Shown here in pieces: positions 6,262 to 13,859 of a stretch of DNA of 23,834 bases (the first letter of the stretch is position 1; each line of letters starts with the position of its first letter). Source of the DNA: Bacillota bacterium. GTDB taxonomy: Bacteria > Bacillota > Clostridia > Oscillospirales > Ruminococcaceae. Below the pieces are notes generated by a model, which had not been told where the DNA came from, did no database searches, and worked only from the letters and a program-made list of their open reading frames with translations. A program made the position numbers and the translations under genes. The stretch spans positions 1 to 23,834 of the forward strand of contig JAEWYJ010000227.1 in the NCBI GenBank assembly GCA_023395695.1, written 5' to 3'.

Positions 6262-7644
6262 ATGAATCTGGGCCCTTATGATCTCCTGATGGACTTTGCA
6301 ATTATGTCCATACTGTTGTTTGTTGCGCAATATCTGAGAGCAAAGGTGCGTATCGTTCAAAAATTGCTGCTGCCTTCTTCGCTGATTGCGGGCTTTATGG
6401 GCCTGTTTCTCGGGCCGCAATTTTTAAATGTGCTCCCCTTTACCGCCAGCATCAGCTCCTACGCCTATCTTCTGGTTGTGTTTTTGTTTGCATCGCTGTT
6501 TATCGGCAACGAGGGCGGCGGATCTTTTAAGCAGACAATGGATCAGGTGGGGGACACCTTTCTGCTCAACAGCGCCACCTATTTTGGCCAGTATGCGGCG
6601 GCGCTTTTGGTCGGCGGCGGTATTCTGTACGCCTTCTTCCCGGAGATTAACGGGGCCTTTTCGGTGCTGATGCCCGGCGGCTTTATCGGCGGGCACGGGG
6701 CGGCCGCAGCCTTTGGCGGCGCGTTTAAGGAGCTTATCAATTGGGAAGAGGCGCTACCCATAGGCCAGACCTTTGCCACCATCGGTCTGCTGGTGGGCGT
6801 GCTTGGCGGCGTTATCGCAATCAACATTGCCACCCGCCGTAAGGCCACCCGGTTTATTAAAACGATGGCCGAGCTGCCCGAGGGCATGCGCACCGGTATG
6901 ATTCCCGAGCGGGAGCAGGGTGCGATGGGCCGCAACACCGTCAGCCCCATGTCCATCGACCCGCTGACATGGCATCTGGTGCTGGTGCTGATCGCCACCT
7001 GCGGCGGATATTATTTGACCAACTACCTTCAGGCCTTATTCCCCAAGCTGAGCATCCCGATGTTTTCAGTCTCAATGCTGTGCGGCGTGGCGCTGCAGCA
7101 GATACTCAAAATACTGCGGCTGACCCAATATGTGGACAAGGACGTCGTTACCCGAATCGGCAGCTCGGCAACCGATTATCTTGTGGCGTTCGGCGTGGCC
7201 TCCATTAAAATTTCGGTCGTCATCAAATATCTCTACCCCATTCTGATATTTACCGCTATCGGCATTACGTTTGTGGTGCTTTACCTCACGGTGGTCTGCC
7301 GCAAGCTGTTCCATAACTTTTGGTTTGAACGCGGCATCTTCATTTTTGGCTGGGCTACCGGCGTTGTGGCGATCGGCGTCACACTGCTGCGCATTGTAGA
7401 CCCTGAGTTTAAGAGCAAAACGCTTGAGGATTACGGCATGGCCTATGTGTTTATGTCCTTTATCGAAATCGGTCTTATTGCGATGTTGCCCTCGCTGATT
7501 GTCAGCGGCTACGGCTTTGCGGCCGGCGCTGTGTGCCTGGTTGTGTTCGTGCTGTTGCTGGCCGCCTGCGCCAAGCGCTACGGCGTCCACAGGGGCAAGG
7601 CCGGCGACCTTCGGGAGGGAGAGGCTGAGGTGCTTTTAAAATAA
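6262..7644 (+). CDS. GltS-type sodium/glutamate symporter family transporter
   Basis: A 460-residue inner-membrane carrier with about 11-12 hydrophobic segments, somewhat longer than E. coli GltS (about 400). The motif PGGFIGGHGAAAAFGG (about 138-153) is the family hallmark, and a related loop sits in the second half. GltS proteins take up glutamate or similar dicarboxylates with Na+. The ribosome binding site is gaaaggag, 7 bases before ATG. As the last gene of the LysR-controlled operon it probably imports the substrate of the two enzymes, which would then be a glutamate-like or N-carboxyalkyl amino acid. A strong bidirectional terminator follows. Substrate is inference; a general glutamate symporter is the conservative reading. 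Confidence 0.9.
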   Translation: MNLGPYDLLMDFAIMSILLFVAQYLRAKVRIVQKLLLPSSLIAGFMGLFLGPQFLNVLPFTASISSYAYLLVVFLFASLFIGNEGGGSFKQTMDQVGDTFLLNSATYFGQYAAALLVGGGILYAFFPEINGAFSVLMPGGFIGGHGAAAAFGGAFKELINWEEALPIGQTFATIGLLVGVLGGVIAINIATRRKATRFIKTMAELPEGMRTGMIPEREQGAMGRNTVSPMSIDPLTWHLVLVLIATCGGYYLTNYLQALFPKLSIPMFSVSMLCGVALQQILKILRLTQYVDKDVVTRIGSSATDYLVAFGVASIKISVVIKYLYPILIFTAIGITFVVLYLTVVCRKLFHNFWFERGIFIFGWATGVVAIGVTLLRIVDPEFKSKTLEDYGMAYVFMSFIEIGLIAMLPSLIVSGYGFAAGAVCLVVFVLLLAACAKRYGVHRGKAGDLREGEAEVLLK

Positions 7645-7673
7645 TTTTTTATAAGCTTGCCGCTAAAAAGCAG

Positions 7674-7704
7674 AAAAGCCGCCGGAAAAATCCGGCGGCT
7701 TTTT
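7674..7704. terminator. Bidirectional intrinsic terminator
   Basis: A perfect 12-bp stem, aaaagccgccgg / ccggcggctttt, with a 6-base loop and Ts on both outer sides. It lies between the convergent symporter and uracil permease genes and serves both. Confidence 0.92.
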
Positions 7705-7715
7705 CGTGAACGCTA

Positions 7716-9035
7716 TCAGACTTTAAAGATAACAGCCTGGCTGCCCTCGGAGGGCGCATTGAACTCGTAGGTGTTGCCGGGCAGAATAGCGTTGAGCGCA
7801 ATGCCGGCAATGGCGGCCAGCGCCAGACCCGAAAGCGTAATGTTGGCGCCGGCGACGGTAAAGGTGATGCCGCCGATGGCGTTAAAGCCCAGTGCCGATA
7901 CCAGAATAACCGCAGCGATAATCAGGTTGCGGGAGACGGTAAAATCCACCTGATTTTCAACCACGTTGCGCACGCCGATGGCCGAAATCATCCCGTACAG
8001 GATAAGCGAAACGCCGCCGATAATAGCGGGGGGGATGGTGTTGACCAAACCGGCGAATTTAGGGAAGAAGGAGAGCAGCACCGCCGAAATGGCCGCGATG
8101 CGGATAACGCGCGGGTCATACACCTTGGTGAGCGCCAGCACGCCGGTGTTCTCGCCGTAGGTGGTGTTGGCGGGGCCTCCAAACAGGGCCGAAAGCGAGG
8201 TGGCCAGACCGTCGCCGAGCAGCGTGCGGTGCAGGCCGGGCTCCTGAATATAGTTCTTGCCCGTGGTGGCCGAGATGGCCGAAATATCGCCGATGTGTTC
8301 CATCATGGTCGCAAGCGCAATCGGCATAATGGTGATGATGGACGAGGCGTCAAACTTTGCCATCATCAGCGGAGCCATGGCAATAATGCGCTGCTCGGCG
8401 GCAACAGCCGAAAAGTCCACCGTGTTGGTCAGCAGAGCGACAACATAAGAAACGATAATACCCAAAATAATGGGGACTATTTTGACCATGCCCTTACCCC
8501 AGATATTGCAAACGATAATCGTGCCCAGCGCAATGGCTGCCAACAGCCAGTTGGTCGCACAGTTTTGCACGGCGGAAGGGGCAAGAATCAGGCCGATGGA
8601 GATAATGATGGGGCCTGTAACGACCGGCGGAAAGTAGCGCATGACCTTTTTGGCGCCGAATGCGCGGATAAAGGCCGAGCATACCACATAAACAATACCG
8701 GCGCAAAACACACCGCCGCAGGCGTAGGGCAGCATTTCGGCATTGGGCTTGCCGTCAATCATTGGCGCTACGGCAAAATAGCCGCCCAAAAATGCAAAGG
8801 AGGACCCCAAAAATACCGGCACCTTGCCTTTTGTCAGCAGGTGGAACAGCAGCGTGCCCAGACCCGCCATCAGCAGTGTGGTCGAAACGTCAAGGCCGGT
8901 CAGCAGCGGCACCAGAACGGTTGCGCCAAACATGGCAAAGGTGTGCTGAATGCCAAGAATCAGCATTTTTGGCCAGCCGAGCTGCCGGGCGTCAAAAAGG
9001 CCCTCTTCTCCGACTTTTATTTGTTCACTCATCAT
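7716..9035 (-). CDS. uraA: Uracil permease (NCS2 family)
   Basis: A 439-residue membrane protein of the nucleobase:cation symporter-2 family, which imports uracil with H+. Hallmarks are the N-terminal LGIQHTFAMFGATVLVPLLTG segment (shown in part: HTFAMFGATVLVP), the substrate-site helix ATMMEHIGDISAI with its conserved Glu, and the FGGPANTTYGENTGVLALTK-type stretch typical of uracil rather than xanthine/urate members. The start could be either of two adjacent ATG codons (9035 or 9032) after aaaaggag. The gene is monocistronic, with a leader of about 350 bases holding a peptide ORF and an attenuator terminator, and it ends at the shared bidirectional terminator. Expression is likely tied to pyrimidine nucleotide supply. 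Confidence 0.95.
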   Translation of the reverse strand: MMSEQIKVGEEGLFDARQLGWPKMLILGIQHTFAMFGATVLVPLLTGLDVSTTLLMAGLGTLLFHLLTKGKVPVFLGSSFAFLGGYFAVAPMIDGKPNAEMLPYACGGVFCAGIVYVVCSAFIRAFGAKKVMRYFPPVVTGPIIISIGLILAPSAVQNCATNWLLAAIALGTIIVCNIWGKGMVKIVPIILGIIVSYVVALLTNTVDFSAVAAEQRIIAMAPLMMAKFDASSIITIMPIALATMMEHIGDISAISATTGKNYIQEPGLHRTLLGDGLATSLSALFGGPANTTYGENTGVLALTKVYDPRVIRIAAISAVLLSFFPKFAGLVNTIPPAIIGGVSLILYGMISAIGVRNVVENQVDFTVSRNLIIAAVILVSALGFNAIGGITFTVAGANITLSGLALAAIAGIALNAILPGNTYEFNAPSEGSQAVIFKV

Positions 9036-9220
9036 AACTTCTCCTTTTCTATCTCATTTACAGCATGCTTGCAGTGCCAAAACCGGTTAGCGGCTGCGTC
9101 TGCTTTGGCGGGGTGCTGCGCCCGGCGCTTGAGAGGCGCGTTAATCCGCCGCGGCCTGCAAAGCGGCTGTAAGCATTGACCAACCTGAACCGGCAGCGAG
9201 TCAGGGCTGCCGCGGCTCAT
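9036..9220 (-). other. Distal part of uraA leader RNA
   Basis: This 185-base untranslated stretch lies between the attenuator terminator and the uraA start. It contains a 7-bp hairpin (9191-9197 with 9206-9212). No PyrR-binding loop consensus was recognised here or further upstream. Confidence 0.5.
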
Positions 9221-9262
9221 AAAAAAAGCATCTGTGGCTTTCAACATTGAGAGCCAAGATGC
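9221..9262 (-). terminator. Attenuator terminator in the uraA leader
   Basis: Minus strand: gcatct...ggct pairs with agcc...agatgc (10 bp with a small internal bulge) around a 12-base loop, followed directly by seven Ts. It overlaps the end of the leader peptide ORF, whose TGA (9243-9241) is in the loop. A ribosome reaching the stop codon would cover the 3' arm and block hairpin formation. Confidence 0.85.
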
Positions 9263-9324
9263 AGGCAGAAGAACGGAGAAAACAGCACGGTCAGCCAAAG
9301 CCTTGTTTGCAGATGACGCGCCAT
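9241..9324 (-). CDS. Leader peptide of the uraA attenuator (27 aa)
   Basis: This 27-codon ORF has the best ribosome binding site in its neighbourhood: aggagg, 7 bases before ATG. The peptide starts MARHLQTRLWLTV and ends LFSPFFCLHLGSQC, with no resemblance to a functional protein. Codons 14-21 (ctg ttt tct ccg ttc ttc tgc ctg) form a pyrimidine-rich transcript just before the terminator stem, where RNA polymerase would pause when UTP is scarce. In E. coli pyrBI a leader peptide with a U-rich tract couples translation to transcription in the same way: slow polymerase lets the ribosome catch up and prevents termination. Function by this mechanism is inferred from layout. A simple uORF of no regulatory value is the alternative. 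Confidence 0.75.
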   Translation of the reverse strand: MARHLQTRLWLTVLFSPFFCLHLGSQC

Positions 9325-9389
9325 GTGATATCCTCCTTTTTTAAAAACAGCGCGGCCAGTTTTGGCCACCTGCTTTCTTGCTGCACAAC

Positions 9390-9418
9390 ATCATACCAGA
9401 AGAAAACCGGTTTAGCAA
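9390..9418 (-). promoter_or_regulatory. Promoter of the uraA leader transcript
   Basis: The minus strand reads TTGCTA, 17 bases, TATGAT. Initiation near 9383 leaves about 59 bases before the leader peptide ATG, including a short hairpin (ggcca-aaac-tggcc). Confidence 0.7.
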
Positions 9419-9641
9419 CCGTTTTGACCAAAATGTAGCAAAAAACTGCAAATTTTCGCAAATGCACAAAGAAAACGTCTGTCTTTAATCAAAATTTGTA
9501 AGACTCAATTGATAAAAGCTGCAAATAACCGTTGCGCTAAAGCGTATTTAAAGTGTGGCCTGAAAACGGTTCAATAATCTTTAAACAGCCTGTGTAATGT
9601 GCGGAGAAAAGGTTTACAAAAAATAACGTTAAAAAAGAGAC
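9419..9641. other. AT-rich intergenic stretch, no gene seen
   Basis: This stretch lies between the uraA promoter and the terminator of the sortase-cupin operon. No ORF with a ribosome binding site, no repeat and no recognised RNA were found. It is markedly richer in A and T than the surrounding genes. Confidence 0.6.
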
Positions 9642-9679
9642 AAAAACGCCGCAGCGGTTAAGCGCCGCAGCGGCGTTTT
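9642..9679 (-). terminator. Terminator of the sortase-cupin operon
   Basis: Stem aaaacgccgc / gcggcgtttt extended inward by gcgg/ccgc past one A-A mismatch, with a 7-base loop. On the minus strand it is followed by five Ts. It lies 168 bases after the cupin stop codon, and no gene is seen in between. Confidence 0.75.
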
Positions 9680-9846
9680 ATCGGAGATTAATTTTAAAAG
9701 CGGCCCAGCGCTGGCGTGCGTATTTTTTGTGCTGCAAGACGGACGCCGCAGCGGGGCTGGCGCCCGGCAAGAAGGACAACGCAGCAACGCGTAAAACAGG
9801 CCCCCAAGACGGGACGGTTTTCAAGCTGGCCGGCTATAGCGACACG

Positions 9847-10215
9847 TTAAGCTTGCTGCTTTTCGGCATTCGGGAAGCCGATAAACGCTATAAAGGTTAA
9901 ATCGCTGCTGCCGGTGTTTATCAGGCAATGCTTTTCGCCGCTGCGGCAAAGGGCCACGTCACCCGGATAAACCTTGGCGGCGGTACCGTTGTCGTAGTAA
10001 TCGCCTTCGCCCGATAAAATGAGGTAAATTTCGTATTCGCCGTTATGGGCGTGCTCGGCAACCAGTGCGCCGGGCGCCAGCGTAATCTGAGTAAGCAGCC
10101 TTCCTGCGCCCAGCAGATCCTGCTCCGGCGTAATTTCAAGCTTGTTAAAATCGGGAGTACCCGCCTTTTGTGCGGGAACAACAGTGGCCTTGCGGTCTGA
10201 CTGACGATAAATCAT
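9847..10215 (-). CDS. Small cupin-domain protein
   Basis: A 122-residue single-domain cupin. Motif 1 is present as GALVAEHAHNGEYE (49-62), giving His55, His57 and Glu62, and motif 2 as PGDVALCRSGEKH (84-96), giving His96: the usual 3-His/1-Glu metal site. Such stand-alone cupins may be metal-dependent isomerases, dioxygenases or sugar-binding proteins; the substrate is not predictable. The start is supported by agaggtgacattATG. It lies 19 bases after the sortase stop codon, so it is probably cotranscribed, although a cytoplasmic cupin has no obvious tie to a surface sortase. The protein has no signal peptide or membrane segment. Confidence 0.9.
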   Translation of the reverse strand: MIYRQSDRKATVVPAQKAGTPDFNKLEITPEQDLLGAGRLLTQITLAPGALVAEHAHNGEYEIYLILSGEGDYYDNGTAAKVYPGDVALCRSGEKHCLINTGSSDLTFIAFIGFPNAEKQQA

Positions 10216-10234
10216 AATGTCACCTCTTTAAAAA

Positions 10235-11299
10235 TTAAAGGCTCGGAAGAACGGGGTTGGGGTTGGTGGTAACGCCAATTTCCTTGAGCGTTTCGCCGCT
10301 GCGCAGCAGGCGGGCCATAACGACAAAGCGCTGCTTGTCGCTGGAACCATACGCTCTTGTGCAGGTGGAGAGGGTTATAATTTTGTCGCTGGTAGAAACC
10401 TCAACGTCGAAGTTGTGGCGGCTGCGCGCTTTGGCGCCGCTGATGATTGAGGCGAACATCGAGTCGGAGGGGTTGGGCTCAATGTAGTTAAACGAAATAT
10501 CGGTGTAGAAAGCCGCGAACACCACCCAGGCCATCTCCTGAGAATCGGTGGAGAACCACATGTAGGGGTAAGCTTTTGCAAAGTTGAGGTAGTGGTAGGC
10601 GGTCAGCTGTCCAAACATCACGTCGCTGGCGCTGCCAATTCTGGGAGCCGCAGAATAGTTGGTCCAGTTATGGCCAAACATGACGGTGTTTTTGGAAAGG
10701 CCCGACGCACCGGCGCCGAAAAGGCAGGTGGAACCGGCGTAAATAACGCCGTCACGGCTGGTCTGCCTGTAAATATTTTTATCCAGATAATAATGAGGGT
10801 CATAACCGCTGGCACTTTGCAGCACGGGGTAGTTGATGTTGGTGCCCGGCACCTTAAGCCAGGCCTTAACATCGGCATTGACCTGCTTGTAGCTTGGAAT
10901 GTTGGCCTTGCCGCTGGCGCCCATGACCGCAGGATCAAATTTGGCGGGCAGTCCGCTTGAAACGGCTGCTGTTGAGGACGCCGCCGTCGAGGAGACAGCA
11001 GCAACAGCGGAAGAAGCCGCTGTGGAGGACGCTGTAGAGGAGGAAGACGCTGCAGAAGAGGAGGCCGGTTCGCTTTCAGACGCCTCAGAGGAGGACTCGG
11101 GCTCGCTCTCGGATACGTCGGAGGAGGATTCGGGCTCACTGACGGATTCTGATGTACTGGAGGAGGGTTCCTCGGTCACATCGCTCTTCTTCAGGAGCGA
11201 CACCCCAATACTGACGGCTACGATAAATATCAGCAGCGCAAGGGCGACAATGACGATGGAGGACATGGGCGACTTTTTAGCCATGCGATTCTTTGCCAT
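10235..11299 (-). CDS. Class B sortase with long Ser/Glu/Ala-rich stalk
   Basis: A 354-residue membrane-anchored sortase (transpeptidase that joins surface proteins to the cell wall). The order is: basic N-terminus, one membrane helix (about 14-36), a low-complexity stalk rich in Ser, Glu and Ala (about 40-115), then the sortase domain (about 130-345). Class B features are DVKAWLKVPGTNINYPVLQ, the catalytic His210 in NTVMFGHN, Cys313 in ITLSTCT and Arg324 in KQRFVVMAR. The stalk, first acidic (SEPESSS-like units) then Ala/Ser-rich, probably spans the wall. No sorting substrate is encoded nearby, so this looks like a housekeeping or stand-alone enzyme. It begins a two-gene operon with the cupin gene. 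Confidence 0.93.
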   Translation of the reverse strand: MAKNRMAKKSPMSSIVIVALALLIFIVAVSIGVSLLKKSDVTEEPSSSTSESVSEPESSSDVSESEPESSSEASESEPASSSAASSSSTASSTAASSAVAAVSSTAASSTAAVSSGLPAKFDPAVMGASGKANIPSYKQVNADVKAWLKVPGTNINYPVLQSASGYDPHYYLDKNIYRQTSRDGVIYAGSTCLFGAGASGLSKNTVMFGHNWTNYSAAPRIGSASDVMFGQLTAYHYLNFAKAYPYMWFSTDSQEMAWVVFAAFYTDISFNYIEPNPSDSMFASIISGAKARSRHNFDVEVSTSDKIITLSTCTRAYGSSDKQRFVVMARLLRSGETLKEIGVTTNPNPVLPSL

Positions 11300-11362
11300 A
11301 GTTTTGCTTCACCTCATAAAGAAATTTCTATCAGCCGTTATAAATGGCATTTAACGCAAATC

Positions 11363-11391
11363 AGTATAGCACAATTTGAACAGGTTGAAAA
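11363..11391 (-). promoter_or_regulatory. Promoter of the sortase-cupin operon
   Basis: The minus strand reads TTTTCA, 17 bases, TATACT. Initiation near 11356 gives a leader of about 57 bases before the sortase ATG. Confidence 0.6.
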
Positions 11392-11725
11392 GTAAAAAAG
11401 GATCAAAATACAAACAAAATGACATAATCGGGCAATTAAAAGCGCTATTATGGGCCGTTGGGCCATTTTTCAAGGCGTGGCTTCCGCATAATGGCAGCAG
11501 GCATGCTTGAAGATGACGCGCCGCAACAGAATATACGCCGCCCCGGCCGACTTTGTTAATGGCGAAAACAAAGCGCAGCATTTTGCTTTTGGTTGCCCGG
11601 TGTGAGGAAATGCCTTTGGCTGATGCGGATATGGGAATTATTGGTGGATACCAAGCTGTTTATGCGCAAAGTTTTTGAGCGGCAGCCAAAAAAAAGATGG
11701 CGCTTCGCATACCTGGCGGGGTGAG
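11392..11725. other. Intergenic stretch, no gene supported
   Basis: About 330 bases between the sortase promoter and the terminator of the glycan operon. Short frames exist on both strands but none has a ribosome binding site or a protein-like composition. A small hairpin (ggccgttgggcc, 11453-11464) is the only structure noticed. It may be the eroded remains of a gene, but nothing recognisable is left. Confidence 0.5.
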
Positions 11726-11765
11726 AAAAATAAAAGGCTGCCGCATTTTCAGTGCGGCGGCCTTT
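11726..11765 (-). terminator. Terminator of the PIG-L/GT2/NAGPA operon
   Basis: Arms aaaggctgccgca (11733-11745) and tgcggcggccttt (11753-11765) pair with one G-U; the minus-strand tail is ttttattttt. It lies 24 bases after the last gene's stop codon. Confidence 0.88.
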
Positions 11766-11789
11766 CACAAACAAGCAGGATGAGAACGC

Positions 11790-12845
11790 TTAAAGCACCA
11801 CAAGGTTTGACACGCGCCAGCCGTTTTGGCCCAGCACGAAATACATGGTATATTTCGACGGATAGGTGTATTCCCGCCGGCCCATTTTAATCCAGTAGTC
11901 AAACGAAATATCGCAGGAGACATGACGCGTGTCGTAGGCATTCCAGTTAGAGAATTGGGCGTTTTTAAACGCGTGCTCATCGTGGGCATTATACCATCCG
12001 TTATAAAACTGCTTCAGGTACGTGTAGTATTGCGATTCGGGCAGAAAGTAAGGCAGCACCTCGTCAAGCGTGGCGTCGTTGGTAATATATTTGGCGTAGG
12101 CGCAGGCGGCCTGTTCGCCGAACTCCGACAGCTGTGCCACGACCTGTTCGTCGGGGGAAAGCCCAACCGAAATACTGTGTTGGAACCGCACCACCGAACA
12201 GGAAAGGCCGCCGGCGTCGGCCGCCGTGACCTCGGGCGGCAAAAACAGGCCGTCAAAGCGGTAGATATTTGCCGCTTCGGGCGCGAGCGCTTCAGGCAAC
12301 CGGCCAAAGGGGCTTTCGGCCTGGGCGACCTCGGCCAGCGCACTGTCTTCCGGCACAGCACCGTTGACGGTGAGGCGCACGGCTAAGGGCGCCTGGACGG
12401 TGTAGCTTTGCGGCGCAGGTAACAGCACCGCCAGTTTATCGGCGCTCCAAAGGGGCGTATTACGCCCGGTATCTCTTTGACAGCGCAGCGAGAGGGTGGC
12501 CACCGGCTTGCCGCCGCAGGCAATCTGCCAGACATTTTCGCCGCTGCGCGACGCCGAGAATGCACCGCCGCCGTAGCTTTCTTCGGCCGCGCGGCCAAAG
12601 TGCCCGGCCGTTTCAAGCTTTGAGAGCGGTATTTGCCCCAGCTTTATCAGCTCGGCATAGCGGTGCTCCTCAAAGAGGGAGACCACGCTTTGGACGACAT
12701 ATTCCGGGCGTGAATGCTCATAGGCCAGCGCCGTGTTATAAACCCGCAGCATGCCGCCGACCGCAAGCGCCGCGCAAAATGCGTGCAGCATTAATGCAAA
12801 GATAACAAAGACGGAATTAGCAGGCGAAGCGCTTTTGGTTTTCAT
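11790..12845 (-). CDS. Unrecognised exported or membrane-anchored protein (351 aa)
   Basis: I do not recognise this protein. It has one N-terminal hydrophobic segment (about 10-33, FVIFALMLHAFCAALAVGGML-like), so it is membrane-anchored or secreted. The middle (60-230) is a variable beta-rich region. The last 110 residues (from about 240) contain YFLPESQYYTYLKQFYNGWY and end with YTMYFVLGQNGWRVSNLVVL, a pattern reminiscent of an NTF2-like fold; that is a guess. Its ATG overlaps the stop codon of the NAGPA gene (ATGA), so translation is coupled and the two proteins probably work together outside the membrane. The start has only a weak ribosome binding site, as expected for coupling. Confidence 0.8.
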   Translation of the reverse strand: MKTKSASPANSVFVIFALMLHAFCAALAVGGMLRVYNTALAYEHSRPEYVVQSVVSLFEEHRYAELIKLGQIPLSKLETAGHFGRAAEESYGGGAFSASRSGENVWQIACGGKPVATLSLRCQRDTGRNTPLWSADKLAVLLPAPQSYTVQAPLAVRLTVNGAVPEDSALAEVAQAESPFGRLPEALAPEAANIYRFDGLFLPPEVTAADAGGLSCSVVRFQHSISVGLSPDEQVVAQLSEFGEQAACAYAKYITNDATLDEVLPYFLPESQYYTYLKQFYNGWYNAHDEHAFKNAQFSNWNAYDTRHVSCDISFDYWIKMGRREYTYPSKYTMYFVLGQNGWRVSNLVVL

Positions 12846-13834
12846 GAGGACACCTGCCTTACCAGAATAGCGGTGGGCAGCTTGCGGGAGCCGTAAAGCG
12901 AGGCGCAGATGTTAAGAATCTCGTCGTTATAAACCATCAGCGTGGAGGAACCGCCGTCGAGATTCGCGGCGTTGACAGCACCGTATTTAAGCATAATGTC
13001 GATTAAGTCCTTATAGTTTGCGCCAATGCTGTGGGCCTGTCTGCCGTCAAGCACCAGCAGCAGCACCGCGCCGTCGGCCCGCTGGCCGATGGCGGTGCGC
13101 GGGTTAAGCCCGCCGCCGGTGCCGAGAATATCGGCGGGCTTGCCGTTCACAATGAGCGGCGGCGTAATAAAGCTGACCGCATCGCGCACGCCGCGGGCGA
13201 GCGCCTGGGCGCCGGTCATGGAGCCGACCACCAGCTTGTTCTCGTAATCAAAACCGATAAGAATGGCGTAGGCCGCAGGGTCGCCGAAGGTGAGCGCGCC
13301 GTTCTGGATGACAAGGCCCAGCGGGACGCCGCCGTTGCCGACGCCGTTTTCATCCTCAAAGCCGCCCGCGTTGATACCGGCGGCCGCGCCGTCGCGCCGG
13401 ACCATTTCCTCCACCCGCAGGCCGCCGCTCTCAAGCCCAAAGGCTGCGGGCGTGGCGACATAAAGCCGCGAGGGGTCGTTGACGATCATCATTTTGCCCT
13501 TAAAGGTCGGGCCGGAAACGTCCTCGACAGTAACGGCGCTGAGATCCAGACGGTCGCTTGCGTCGGGAATCTGCACCAGCTTCGAGTCGGTTACCGTATC
13601 CGATACAGCGACGGCGTTCTTGGAAAGGATATCGTTAATCTGCCCCTCCGAGAGGTAAATTCGCGCCACAAACTTAGCGGCGCTTGTTTCCATTACAGTG
13701 GCGACGGCAAGGTCGCGCGCCGCGGTGGAAGGGCCCCTAAAGATGATGGCGCCCGCGCCGAACAGGAAAAACAATCCCCAGAACAGCAGGATGCCAAGAC
13801 ATATGAAGCTTTTGTGAAGAATGCCCTTTGCCAT
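12842..13834 (-). CDS. Membrane-anchored phosphodiester glycosidase (NAGPA domain)
   Basis: A 330-residue protein with an N-terminal membrane helix (about 9-32) followed by an extracellular NAGPA-type domain (about 110-330). Related enzymes remove a sugar joined through a phosphodiester, as in the mammalian uncovering enzyme that takes GlcNAc off GlcNAc-1-phospho-6-mannose. Family motifs are AAGINAGGF (151-159), LNPRTAIGQRADGAVLLLVL (243-262, with DGRQ after it) and NLDGGSSTLMVYN (291-303). The ribosome binding site aaaggagg lies 12 bases before the ATG, longer than usual. It is the third gene of four and overlaps the next gene by 4 bases. It probably trims or turns over a phospho-linked surface glycan; the substrate is unknown. 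Confidence 0.9.
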   Translation of the reverse strand: MAKGILHKSFICLGILLFWGLFFLFGAGAIIFRGPSTAARDLAVATVMETSAAKFVARIYLSEGQINDILSKNAVAVSDTVTDSKLVQIPDASDRLDLSAVTVEDVSGPTFKGKMMIVNDPSRLYVATPAAFGLESGGLRVEEMVRRDGAAAGINAGGFEDENGVGNGGVPLGLVIQNGALTFGDPAAYAILIGFDYENKLVVGSMTGAQALARGVRDAVSFITPPLIVNGKPADILGTGGGLNPRTAIGQRADGAVLLLVLDGRQAHSIGANYKDLIDIMLKYGAVNAANLDGGSSTLMVYNDEILNICASLYGSRKLPTAILVRQVSS

Positions 13835-13859
13835 ATGCGGATGCAGCCTCCTTTGAGAA

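Noticed and set aside
8229..9179. Open frame of 316 codons on the plus strand opposite uraA
   Set aside because: The composition is shadow-like and there is no initiation signal; uraA on the other strand is certain.
9032..9298. 88-codon TTG-initiated frame in the uraA leader, minus strand
   Set aside because: There is no ribosome binding site, it lies out of frame with the well-initiated leader peptide, and it runs through the terminator. The 27-codon frame explains the region better.
9036..9390. PyrR-binding antiterminator in the uraA leader
   Set aside because: No match to the conserved PyrR loop was seen; the structures present fit a leader-peptide attenuator instead.
10970..11190. Repeat-like DNA that might be taken for a direct-repeat array
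   Set aside because: It encodes the Ser/Glu/Ala-rich stalk of the sortase in frame; there are no regular spacers.
11511..11522. 12-base sequence shared with 9311-9322
   Set aside because: Several chance 12-base matches are expected in a window of this size, and the match does not extend.
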